From Paraburkholderia phytofirmans PsJN (GTDB lineage Bacteria > Pseudomonadota > Gammaproteobacteria > Burkholderiales > Burkholderiaceae): a stretch of 64,000 nt of DNA. Position 1 is the stretch's first letter. Each line of letters begins with the position of its first letter. A program made the position numbers and the translations under genes. Shown here piece after piece: positions 17,000 to 24,147 of this stretch. The stretch lies in contig NC_010676.1 in the NCBI RefSeq assembly GCF_000020125.1, forward strand, positions 1,426,001-1,490,000. The letters run 5' to 3'. The notes below the pieces were generated by a model. The model saw only the letters and a program-made list of their open reading frames with translations. It was not told where the DNA came from and searched no databases.

Positions 17000-17911
17000 A
17001 TGAGCCAGCCGACCACCCGGCCGACCAGCCAGCCGAGCGCCCTGTTCTTCCCCGGCGACGACCATGCCGTGCTGATGTTGCACGGCCTCTCGAGTTCGCC
17101 GCTCGAATTGCGCTTCCTCGCGCGCTTTCTGAACGCCGAAGGCTTCACCACCTGCGCGCCGTTGTTGCCCGGCTATAGCGCCGGTTCCGACGAAGCCGCG
17201 ATGGAAACGTGGATCGAGGCCGCCGTGCGCGAGTACGACGCGCTGGCCGCGCGCTTCACGCGCGTGTCGATCTGCGGCCTGTCGATTGGCGCGGCGTTGG
17301 CGCTCGCGCTGGCGCAGCGCCGGCCGCAGGCGCAGTCGCTCGTGCTGCTTTCGCTCACGCTCTCGTACGACGGCTGGGCGATGCCGTGGTATCGCTTCCT
17401 GCTCGACTGGGCGTACTACACGCCGCTACGCAAACGCTGGCGCTATCGCGAAGCCGCGCCGTTCGGCCTGCGCAACGAAGCGCTCCGGGCAAAGATCGCC
17501 CGCGCCATGCAACGCAGCGATTTCAGCGAAGTCGGGCCGTCGACGATCTCGCTGCCTGCGCTGCACGAAGCGAGCCGCCTCGCGTCGAATGTGCGCGCGC
17601 TTGTGCGCGACATCAAGACCGATTGCCTGATCGTCCATGCAATCGACGATGAAACCTCGAGCCCGCGTAATGCCCGCTTCGTCGCCGGACATATCGGCGC
17701 GGCCTTCTTGCGCACGATCTGGCTGGATGATTCGTATCACATGATCACGTCGGACAACGAGCGCGAGATCGTCGCGCGCGAAACCGCGCTGTTTTTGCGC
17801 GAAAGCGAAGCCGCTCACAGCGGCGACGAAGGCGGCAAACAACCCGTCGTCTCAAAGGCGCTGGCGCGCCGTCTCAGGCAACTTGCGGCGCTCGGCAAGG
17901 AACGCGCATGA
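17000..17911 (+). CDS. Alpha/beta hydrolase, carboxylesterase-like
   Basis: 303-residue serine hydrolase. The oxyanion-hole HGLSSSPLEL and nucleophile elbow CGLSIGAA are visible, then an aspartate in HAIDDETSSP and a histidine in DDSYHMITSD in the right order for a triad. The lid-like middle resembles monoglyceride lipases or carboxylesterases such as Est30-type enzymes. There is no signal peptide. It lies between the DUF4118 gene and the MipA gene, the latter starting inside its stop codon. The C-terminal 45 residues are basic and extra to the fold. Substrate unknown. Confidence 0.85.
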   Translation: MSQPTTRPTSQPSALFFPGDDHAVLMLHGLSSSPLELRFLARFLNAEGFTTCAPLLPGYSAGSDEAAMETWIEAAVREYDALAARFTRVSICGLSIGAALALALAQRRPQAQSLVLLSLTLSYDGWAMPWYRFLLDWAYYTPLRKRWRYREAAPFGLRNEALRAKIARAMQRSDFSEVGPSTISLPALHEASRLASNVRALVRDIKTDCLIVHAIDDETSSPRNARFVAGHIGAAFLRTIWLDDSYHMITSDNEREIVARETALFLRESEAAHSGDEGGKQPVVSKALARRLRQLAALGKERA

Positions 17912-18756
17912 CGGCGCGCAAACCTGTGAGACCGACGCCGGCATCGTTGCTGCTCGCCGCAGCGCTGGGTCTTTCGGCGGCACCCGCCGCCCACGCCGAC
18001 GACACCGCTTTAAACGCGAATGCAGGTGCTGATACCGGCACGAGCACTGTCACAAGCACGTCCGCCGACAGCAAATGGAAGATCGGCGTCGGCCCCGGCG
18101 TCGTGATAACGCCGAAATATCCGGGCTCGCGGCAGCTGAGCTACATCCCCTTCCCGGCGCTCGATATCTCTTACGACGACCGGTTCTTCTCACAAGGCCC
18201 GGACGTGCTCGGCGTGAATGTGCTGCGTGGTCCCGCGTATCACGTGGGCGCCGCGCTGAGTTTCGATTTCCAGTCGCGCAAGGAGTCGGACGATCCGCGC
18301 CTGCACGGTCTCGGCGACGTGGACGGCGGCCCCAAGCTGAAGCTGTTCGCCGACTACACATGGTGGGCATTCACGGGCTCGGTCGAGTTGTATCAGGACA
18401 TCGCCGGACATCATCAAGGGACGACTGTCAGCACCGACGTACTGGCGTCGGCGCCGGCGGGCGGCTGGCTGTTTTCAGTCGGTCCGGGTTTCACGTGGGC
18501 GAACGGCACCTATACGCGGACCTTCTTCGGCGTGTCGGACCAGCAAAGCGCCGCGTCGGGACTGCCCACCTACCGAACGAGCGCGGGCGTGCGGGACATT
18601 CATATGAACGCGATGGTGACGTACGATTTTTCGCGCCACTGGAACGGTTCGGTCGCCGCGACCTTCGGGCGTCTTCAGCATGATGCAGCGAACAGCCCGA
18701 TTACCGAAAAGCGCTTCGAACTCAATACGCTCGCTTCCGTGAACTACAAGTTCTAG
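17908..18756 (+). CDS. MipA/OmpV family outer-membrane protein
   Basis: 282-residue predicted beta-barrel. The N terminus has a signal peptide (about residues 1-30, ending AAHAD), the mature domain begins with WKIGVGPGVVITPKYPGS, and the protein ends in aromatic F, as outer-membrane barrels do. MipA/OmpV proteins are scaffold or adhesion-like barrels; some are linked to antibiotic response. The ATG overlaps the hydrolase stop by four bases, which fixes the start and supports a common operon. It converges on the YceH gene with 56 bases between. Confidence 0.92.
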   Translation: MTARKPVRPTPASLLLAAALGLSAAPAAHADDTALNANAGADTGTSTVTSTSADSKWKIGVGPGVVITPKYPGSRQLSYIPFPALDISYDDRFFSQGPDVLGVNVLRGPAYHVGAALSFDFQSRKESDDPRLHGLGDVDGGPKLKLFADYTWWAFTGSVELYQDIAGHHQGTTVSTDVLASAPAGGWLFSVGPGFTWANGTYTRTFFGVSDQQSAASGLPTYRTSAGVRDIHMNAMVTYDFSRHWNGSVAATFGRLQHDAANSPITEKRFELNTLASVNYKF

Positions 18757-18812
18757 GCTTGCCGCTTTCCCGCCTGCCGCGCTGAGATCATGCGCGACAG
18801 GCCATGCGAACG

Positions 18813-19517
18813 CTATTCGCCTGCCGTGAGATCGCCGGCATCGATACCCAGCTCCGCCGCCATGCGGCGTACCAAGGTCTGCAGCCGGCTCACTTCGTCG
18901 GCGAGACGCTTCTGTTCGGCCTTGACTGCCTCGAACGCGGACAACGGCACCGAGTCGTCTTCATCGCCCGGCTGCGCCAATTCGCTCACGCTCACTTCAC
19001 CGCACAGCAGATGCATCCAGCGGTTCTCGCGCTCGCCCGGCACGCGGGCAAGTTTCACGACCCGTGGCGGGTCGTTGGCCGCGAGTTCGTCGAGAAACGC
19101 CTCGACCGACGAGATATCCGCGAAGCCATGCAGACGCGCGCTGTTCAGGCGCAATTCAGCCGCGGTTTGCGGACCACGCAGCAGCAAGATGGTCAGCAAC
19201 GCCGCCGACTGGCTCGGCAGCCCGAGCACGCGATTCATGTTGTGCTCGAAGCGCGGCACGCGGCTGCTGCTGCCTTCCATCACGAGGCTCAGCCGCTTCA
19301 GGCCGTCGACGGCGGTCAGCACCTCGGCTTCCGTGGCGTTCATGACCGGCGCGCGGCCGGTCTTCTGGTTGCAGCCCAAGGTCAGCGCGTTCAGCGAAAG
19401 CGGATAGCTGTCCGGCACCGTGTGCTGCTTTTCGACGAGCACGCCGAGCACGCGTCCTTCAAGCAGGGTCAACGCACGGATCGAAGGACGGGAAGAAGCG
19501 TCGGGAGTGGAATTCAT
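18813..19517 (-). CDS. YceH family protein (DUF480), paired winged helices
   Basis: 234-residue cytoplasmic protein. The N-terminal motif LEGRVLGVLVEKQHTVPDSYPLSLNAL is diagnostic for YceH, which folds as two winged-helix domains. The C terminus, about residues 195-230, is a short coiled coil (EAVKAEQKRLADEVSRLQTL). The function in bacteria is not established. It is divergent from the lipocalin gene. Confidence 0.92.
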   Translation of the reverse strand: MNSTPDASSRPSIRALTLLEGRVLGVLVEKQHTVPDSYPLSLNALTLGCNQKTGRAPVMNATEAEVLTAVDGLKRLSLVMEGSSSRVPRFEHNMNRVLGLPSQSAALLTILLLRGPQTAAELRLNSARLHGFADISSVEAFLDELAANDPPRVVKLARVPGERENRWMHLLCGEVSVSELAQPGDEDDSVPLSAFEAVKAEQKRLADEVSRLQTLVRRMAAELGIDAGDLTAGE

Positions 19518-19723
19518 AAGTGATGTCGCGGCAAATGCCGCCGGGTCTCGTGGATGAGGTGCCTTACCGTTGCAAAGCCGGGCGGCGTTTCTGGTTTGTG
19601 GGCACTATGATAAACGGCCCGAGCCGCGCGAGTGTGCGAATCTCGGCTGCATCGCGGCGCGCGCGGCGCTATCTGGCATGTCGCGTGCTAAAACGGGAAG
19701 CCCTTCATTCATGGAGTCAATCG

Positions 19724-20296
19724 ATGGCATTACGCCGACAATCGGTGCTGCGCGTCAGCACCCTTTCACTTGCGCTTGGCGCGGTGTGCCTGCTCGGCGC
19801 CTGCGCGCTCAGTCCAGCCGGCAAGAGCGGCAATGCGCATGTGCCCGAGCCCGCCAAGCCGGTCGACCTGAGCCGCTATGTCGGCCGATGGTACGAACTG
19901 GCGCGCTATGAAAACGGCTTCGAACGCGATTGCGAAGCGGTCACCGCCGAGTACGCCACGCGCGACGACGGCCTGATCGACGTCACCAACAGTTGCCATA
20001 AAGGCGGCGTGAACGGAGCGCTCGACGTGTCGAAAGGCCGCGCGAAAATGGTCGCCGGCTCGCAGAATGCCAGGCTGAAGGTGTCGTTCTTCGGACCGTT
20101 CTTTTTCGGCAACTACTGGGTGCTCGATCACGCGGACGACTATAGCTGGTCGATCGTCGGCGAGCCCAGCGGCCGTTATCTATGGATTCTCACGCGCGAG
20201 GCCATCCCCGCCGCGAGCGTGAAGGACGCGCTGATCGAGCGGGTTCGCGCGCTCGGCTACGACACGTCCATGCTGCGCATGACCCGGCACGAGTGA
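19724..20296 (+). CDS. blc: Outer-membrane lipocalin lipoprotein (Blc-like)
   Basis: 190-residue lipocalin. The signal peptide ends with the lipobox LLGAC and the lipidated residue is C27. The lipocalin signature VGRWYELARYENGFERDC and the conserved YWVLDHADDYSWSIVGEP follow. Blc-type lipocalins bind lysophospholipids or fatty acids and help envelope maintenance. The start at 19724 is chosen for the basic n-region followed by the hydrophobic core, with GGAG about 8 bases before. Longer in-frame upstream sequence has no family resemblance. Confidence 0.93.
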   Translation: MALRRQSVLRVSTLSLALGAVCLLGACALSPAGKSGNAHVPEPAKPVDLSRYVGRWYELARYENGFERDCEAVTAEYATRDDGLIDVTNSCHKGGVNGALDVSKGRAKMVAGSQNARLKVSFFGPFFFGNYWVLDHADDYSWSIVGEPSGRYLWILTREAIPAASVKDALIERVRALGYDTSMLRMTRHE

Positions 20297-20340
20297 GCCA
20301 GCGGCGCAGCTTCCGTCGAAACATCCACGTTTTTTCCTGG

Positions 20341-20383
20341 TTGACGAGTTTCCATATTCGAGATAATTTCCCGAATATGGAAA
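20341..20383 (+). promoter_or_regulatory. Promoter and 12-bp palindromic operator over the start of the XRE gene
   Basis: TTTCCATATTCG at 20349-20360 is the exact inverse of CGAATATGGAAA at 20372-20383, with 11 bases between. A likely promoter overlaps it: TTGACG at 20341-20346 and GATAAT at 20362-20367, spacer 15. The right arm covers the ATG at 20377, and no ribosome site precedes that ATG. Transcription from this promoter would begin about two or three bases before the ATG, giving a nearly leaderless message. Binding by the XRE protein itself would block polymerase, so autorepression is the simplest reading. Confidence 0.6.
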
Positions 20384-20949
20384 CCACACTCACCGATGAC
20401 AACGCCATCGACCGCCGCATCGCCCAGCGGCTGCGCGCGTTGCGCGCCGAGCGCAACTGGTCGCTCGACGAGCTCGCCAAACTCAGCGGCGTGAGCCGCG
20501 CAACCTTGTCACGCCTCGAAAACGCCGCCGTGAGCCCGACGGCGAACGTGCTCGGCAAGCTCTGCGTGGCTTACGGACTGCCGATGTCGCGCCTGATGCA
20601 CATGGTCGAGGAAGATTTCGCGCCGCTCGTGCCGCGCGCCGCCCAGCCGCTCTGGACCGACGCCAGCGTCGGCTTCCGGCGGCGCTCCGTGTCGCCGCCC
20701 GCGCAGGCGCTGAGCGGCGAGGCGCTCGAATGCGAACTCGACGCGGGCGTGCAGATCGCCTACGACGCGTCGCCGCGGCCTGGGCTCGAACATCATCTGA
20801 TCCTGCTCGACGGAGAACTGCAAATCACCGTCGACGGCCAGAGCCACGGCCTGCAACCGGGCGACTGCCTGCGCTATCAACTGTTCGGTCCCAGCGCATT
20901 CGTGACGCCCGCGCATAGCGGCGCCCGCTATCTTCTCTTTATCGTGTGA
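20377..20949 (+). CDS. XRE-family transcriptional regulator with cupin sensor domain
   Basis: 190-residue regulator. The N-terminal helix-turn-helix (about 13-70: IAQRLRALRAERNWSLDELA, SGVSRATLSRLE) is followed by a C-terminal cupin from about 115, including ELQITVDGQSHGLQPGDCLRYQ. Such proteins sense small molecules and often regulate an adjacent acetyltransferase or transporter gene. The start at 20377 lies in a palindrome and has no ribosome site, whereas in-frame upstream codons are not family-like. The stop overlaps the GNAT start (GTGTGA), so the two genes are an operon. Confidence 0.9.
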   Translation: METTLTDDNAIDRRIAQRLRALRAERNWSLDELAKLSGVSRATLSRLENAAVSPTANVLGKLCVAYGLPMSRLMHMVEEDFAPLVPRAAQPLWTDASVGFRRRSVSPPAQALSGEALECELDAGVQIAYDASPRPGLEHHLILLDGELQITVDGQSHGLQPGDCLRYQLFGPSAFVTPAHSGARYLLFIV

Positions 20950-21506
20950 GCAAGAGCATGAGCAAGGACATGAGCGTGAGCACCCTCACTAACATCACCA
21001 CCTTCACCGCCGACGATCTCGTGCGTCATCTTCCCGAACTCGGCGCGCTGCTGCGCGCCTGCGTGCATGACGGCGCGAGCGTCGGCTTTGTGATGCCGTG
21101 TGACGTCGACGAGAGTGAAGCGTTCTGGCGCGGCAAAGTATTGCCTTCGCTGCGTGCCGGCGGTGTGGTGCTGCTGGTCGCGCGTCGAGGCGGGACGATC
21201 GCCGGCACCGTGCAACTCGATTACGACACAATGCCGAATCAGCGGCATCGCGCCGAAGTGCGCAAGCTGCTGGTCCATCCGGGCTTTCGCCGCCAAGGCA
21301 TCGCGCGGGCGCTGATGACGGAACTCGAACGCCACGCTTCGGTATTGCAGCGCAGCCTGCTCACGCTCGACACCCGCACCGGCGACCACGCCGAGCCGCT
21401 TTACACGGACCTCGGCTATCGCACAGCCGGCGTGATCCCTGGATACGCTCGCGGCACGCACACCCATGAGTTCGATGCGACCACCATCATGTACAAGGCG
21501 CTATGA
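20946..21506 (+). CDS. GNAT family N-acetyltransferase
   Basis: 186-residue acetyltransferase that uses acetyl-CoA. The acetyl-CoA-binding motif A is visible as VRKLLVHPGFRRQGIARALM, and the family tail LYTDLGYRTAGVIPGYA follows. The GTG at 20946 overlaps the regulator stop by four bases; ATGs at 20958 and 20970 are in frame and possible. Enzymes of this layout acetylate a small amine or antibiotic. Being paired with a cupin regulator, the substrate may also be the inducer, which is inference. Confidence 0.88.
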   Translation: MSKSMSKDMSVSTLTNITTFTADDLVRHLPELGALLRACVHDGASVGFVMPCDVDESEAFWRGKVLPSLRAGGVVLLVARRGGTIAGTVQLDYDTMPNQRHRAEVRKLLVHPGFRRQGIARALMTELERHASVLQRSLLTLDTRTGDHAEPLYTDLGYRTAGVIPGYARGTHTHEFDATTIMYKAL

Positions 21507-21517
21507 GCGTTTGCGCC

Positions 21518-21913
21518 TCAGGTTGTCCGTGAATACTTGAACGTGCCCTGCGCGCTGGCGATCAGCAGCTTGCCGTCCACCCAGGCCTCGCCACGTGAGA
21601 AGAAAATCGAGCGGCCCGCGCGCTCCAGAAAACCCTTCGCGGTGACGGACTCGCCGAGTCCCTTGTCGAGATAGTTGGTGGTCAGCGAGAGCGTGAAAGC
21701 ATGCCGCGCCGGCGCGCCGCTTGCCGCGAAGATTCCCGCATAGCCGGCCGCCGCATCGAGCAGCGTCGCGATCGCGCCGCCTTGCAGCACGCCCTGGCGA
21801 TTGAGCTTGCTCGCGTCGATCGGCATGAGCAGTTCGGCGTAGCCATCGCGCCATTGCGTGAGACGAACGCCAAGCGACTCGAGGAACGGGTTGTCGATAG
21901 GAAAGTCGGACAT
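21518..21913 (-). CDS. PaaI-type hotdog-fold thioesterase
   Basis: 131-residue hotdog-fold protein. The motif RQGVLQGGAIATLLDAAAGY, containing the GG and D/E positions of the catalytic helix, is typical of PaaI-like acyl-CoA thioesterases. The C terminus GEAWVDGKLLIASAQGTFKY is also standard. It ends 12 bases after the GNAT stop in convergent orientation and follows the LysE gene by 11 bases on the same strand. It probably hydrolyses aryl- or acyl-CoA esters; the substrate is unknown. Confidence 0.9.
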   Translation of the reverse strand: MSDFPIDNPFLESLGVRLTQWRDGYAELLMPIDASKLNRQGVLQGGAIATLLDAAAGYAGIFAASGAPARHAFTLSLTTNYLDKGLGESVTAKGFLERAGRSIFFSRGEAWVDGKLLIASAQGTFKYSRTT

Positions 21914-21924
21914 GGGCTTGCAGC

Positions 21925-22557
21925 TCAGCGACGCGAATCGAGCGCGATGCGCACCGCGAGTCCGGCGAGCACGGTGCCCATCAGCCAGCGCTGCACTTGC
22001 AGCCACACCGGCCGGCCGCCGAGAAACACGGCGATCGAACCCGCCATACTCGCGATCAGCGCATTGACGGTCACGCTGACGACGATCTGCACGCAGCCAA
22101 GCGCGATAGATTGCGAGAGCACACTGCCGTGCCCCGGCGAAATGAACTGCGGCAGCAGCGACAGGTACATCACCGCGATCTTCGGATTCGCGAGGTTGGT
22201 GACGAGGCCCATGGTGAAGAGCTTGCGGCGGCTGTCGTGCGGCAGATCGCGAACCTGGAACGGCGAACGGCCACCCGGCTTGACCGCCTGCCACGCCAGG
22301 TAAAGCAGATAAAGCGCGCCGCCGAAGCGCAACGCGTCGTACGCGTACGGCACCGTCAACAGCAGCGCGGTGATGCCGAACGCGGCGCAAAACATGTAGA
22401 ACACGAAGCCGAGCGCGACGCCGCCGAGCGATATGAGACCCGCGCGCCGCCCTTGGCACAGCGATCGCGAGACCAGATAGATCATGTTCGGACCCGGCGT
22501 GAGCACCATGCCGAGCGAGACCAGGCCGAAGGCGAGCAGCGTTGTGAAGGCGGGCAC
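21925..22557 (-). CDS. LysE family exporter (RhtB type)
   Basis: 210-residue inner-membrane translocator with about six hydrophobic segments. The start TLLAFGLVSLGMVLTPGPNM carries the LysE/RhtB signature (TPGPNM). These proteins export amino acids such as homoserine, threonine or lysine. A GTG start at 22557 is chosen because GAGGAG lies about 7 bases before it; the nearby ATG is in a different frame. It is divergent from the BON gene. Confidence 0.9.
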   Translation of the reverse strand: MPAFTTLLAFGLVSLGMVLTPGPNMIYLVSRSLCQGRRAGLISLGGVALGFVFYMFCAAFGITALLLTVPYAYDALRFGGALYLLYLAWQAVKPGGRSPFQVRDLPHDSRRKLFTMGLVTNLANPKIAVMYLSLLPQFISPGHGSVLSQSIALGCVQIVVSVTVNALIASMAGSIAVFLGGRPVWLQVQRWLMGTVLAGLAVRIALDSRR

Positions 22558-22674
22558 GGCATTCTCCTCAGTGAGCGGATTTGGGCAGTGGCGTTGAATA
22601 TAGCCGATCCAGGCATTTGCCGTGCTTCGACTCGGCTGCCGTTGCCGGCTACAAAATCCCGTAGTTCTGCTAGT

Positions 22675-22707
22675 GTTCTCCCCATACGTATCAGCGCAGC
22701 GGAGAAC
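22675..22707 (+). promoter_or_regulatory. Inverted repeat that includes the ribosome site of the BON gene
   Basis: GTTCTCC at 22675-22681 pairs exactly with GGAGAAC at 22701-22707, and the right arm is the ribosome-binding sequence for the ATG at 22710. If both arms are transcribed, the ribosome site could be masked, with a 19-base loop. The stem is short, so this may be coincidence. Confidence 0.3.
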
Positions 22708-22709
22708 CC

Positions 22710-22970
22710 ATGCCTCACGCCCGAGCAGAAAAACACAACGCAGACAGCGCGCGTTTGAGCGACGCGCAGATCGCCGCGGAGGCGACTCGGCGTCTCGCCT
22801 GGGACGCCGCAGTACCCGAACACGCTGTGAAAGTCCACGTCTCGCACGGCCGCATCACACTGCGTGGCGAGCTGCAACGCGATCAGCAACGCGCCGCGGC
22901 GCTCGAAGACGTGACACGCCTGTTCGGTGTGACCGGCGTATCGGATCACACCGTCGTCAAGCCGGAATGA
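22710..22970 (+). CDS. Small BON-domain protein
   Basis: 86-residue protein with a single BON domain covering about residues 18-84. The core VKVHVSHGRITLRGELQRDQQRAAAL and GVTGVSDHTVV are the usual beta-alpha-beta-beta elements seen in OsmY-type proteins. No signal peptide is present, so it is probably cytoplasmic, unlike OsmY. BON domains are thought to bind phospholipid or help stress tolerance. The ATG has GGAGAA 3 bases upstream. It converges on the acetate kinase gene with 3 bases between. Confidence 0.85.
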   Translation: MPHARAEKHNADSARLSDAQIAAEATRRLAWDAAVPEHAVKVHVSHGRITLRGELQRDQQRAAALEDVTRLFGVTGVSDHTVVKPE

Positions 22971-22973
22971 AGG

Positions 22974-24140
22974 TCAGGCCTGCGTTGCCTGCTGCAATAA
23001 CGTGCGGCAATGCCGCGCGATCTGCTTTTCTTCTTCGGTGTGAATCGCTCTTACCTTGCCGGCCGGATCGCTTTGCGTCAGCCCCATGAAAGCAAGCCCG
23101 TCACACACGCGCTTGCGAATCTCCTGGCTGTGTTCGCCGATGCCGCCGGTAAACACCAGCAAATCGATTCCGCCCAGCAACGCCGCGTAACCGCCGATCG
23201 TCTTGCGCACGGCGGTCGCGAACGCATCGAGCGCGAGCGACGCATTCGTATCGCCCGCCGCGGCGCGTTTTTCCAGCGCCTGCATATCGCTTTCGCCGTC
23301 CGCGTAACCGGCGAGACCGCTCTGGCGATTCAGCAGCGTCTCCAATGCGCCGGCATCGAGCTTTTCCACGCGCATCAGATACAGCAGCACGCCCGGATCG
23401 AGATCGCCGCTGCGCGTGCCCATCGGCACGCCGCCGGTGGGCGTCAAGCCCATCGACGTATCGATCGATCTGCCGTCGCGCAATGCGCACACGCTCGAAC
23501 CGTTGCCGAGGTGGGCGAACACCGCACGCGCCGGCAAGTCGGCGCCGAGTCGCGTCACCAGCGATTCGTACGAGAGCCCGTGAAAGCCGTAGCGCATCAC
23601 GCCGGCCTCCGCGTAACGGCGCGGCAACGCAAGGTGTGCGGCGCGCAGTGGCAGCGTCGCGTGGAACGCCGTGTCGAAACAGGCGAAATGCGGCGCGTCG
23701 TCGAAAATCTTTTCGGCCTCGTCGATCAACGCAAGCGCCGGCGGAATATGCAGCGGCGCGAAGTGCACGGCCTCGTGCAATTGACGGCGCACGTCGGCGG
23801 TAATGCGCTGATGCGTGCGCAAACGCGGTCCGCCGTGCACCACCCGATGCCCCACCGCCGCAGGCCGCGCATGGTGCTGTTCTTTGAGCACCTGCGCGAG
23901 CTTTTGCAACGCGTCGATCTGCGATTCGAGCACGCGCTCCTGCTGCACCAGCACGCGGCCGTCGGGCGCCTTGATGCGCAAACTGCCGTCGTCGCGCCCA
24001 ATGCCTTCGGCACTGCCTTCCAGCAGCAGGGATTCGTCATTGCCCGCGCGCCTGAACAGTCCGAACTTCAGCGACGAGGAACCGCTGTTCAGCACCAGAA
24101 TCGTTTGATCGTCAGCGCTGTTTTCAGTGTGCATGGTCAT
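22974..24140 (-). CDS. ackA: Acetate kinase
   Basis: 388-residue kinase that converts acetyl phosphate and ADP to acetate and ATP. Family motifs are complete: LNSGSSSLKFGLF at the N terminus, FHGLSYESL, HLGNGSSVCAL, DTSMGLTPTGGVPMGTRSGD and FTGGIGEHS. The start at 24140 gives the family-typical lead. Longer in-frame sequence is basic and unlikely. It follows the phosphoketolase gene by 7 bases, so the acetyl phosphate produced there is its direct substrate and the pair yields ATP. No phosphate acetyltransferase gene is in the window. Confidence 0.95.
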   Translation of the reverse strand: MTMHTENSADDQTILVLNSGSSSLKFGLFRRAGNDESLLLEGSAEGIGRDDGSLRIKAPDGRVLVQQERVLESQIDALQKLAQVLKEQHHARPAAVGHRVVHGGPRLRTHQRITADVRRQLHEAVHFAPLHIPPALALIDEAEKIFDDAPHFACFDTAFHATLPLRAAHLALPRRYAEAGVMRYGFHGLSYESLVTRLGADLPARAVFAHLGNGSSVCALRDGRSIDTSMGLTPTGGVPMGTRSGDLDPGVLLYLMRVEKLDAGALETLLNRQSGLAGYADGESDMQALEKRAAAGDTNASLALDAFATAVRKTIGGYAALLGGIDLLVFTGGIGEHSQEIRKRVCDGLAFMGLTQSDPAGKVRAIHTEEEKQIARHCRTLLQQATQA

Positions 24141-24147
24141 GCCTCGC

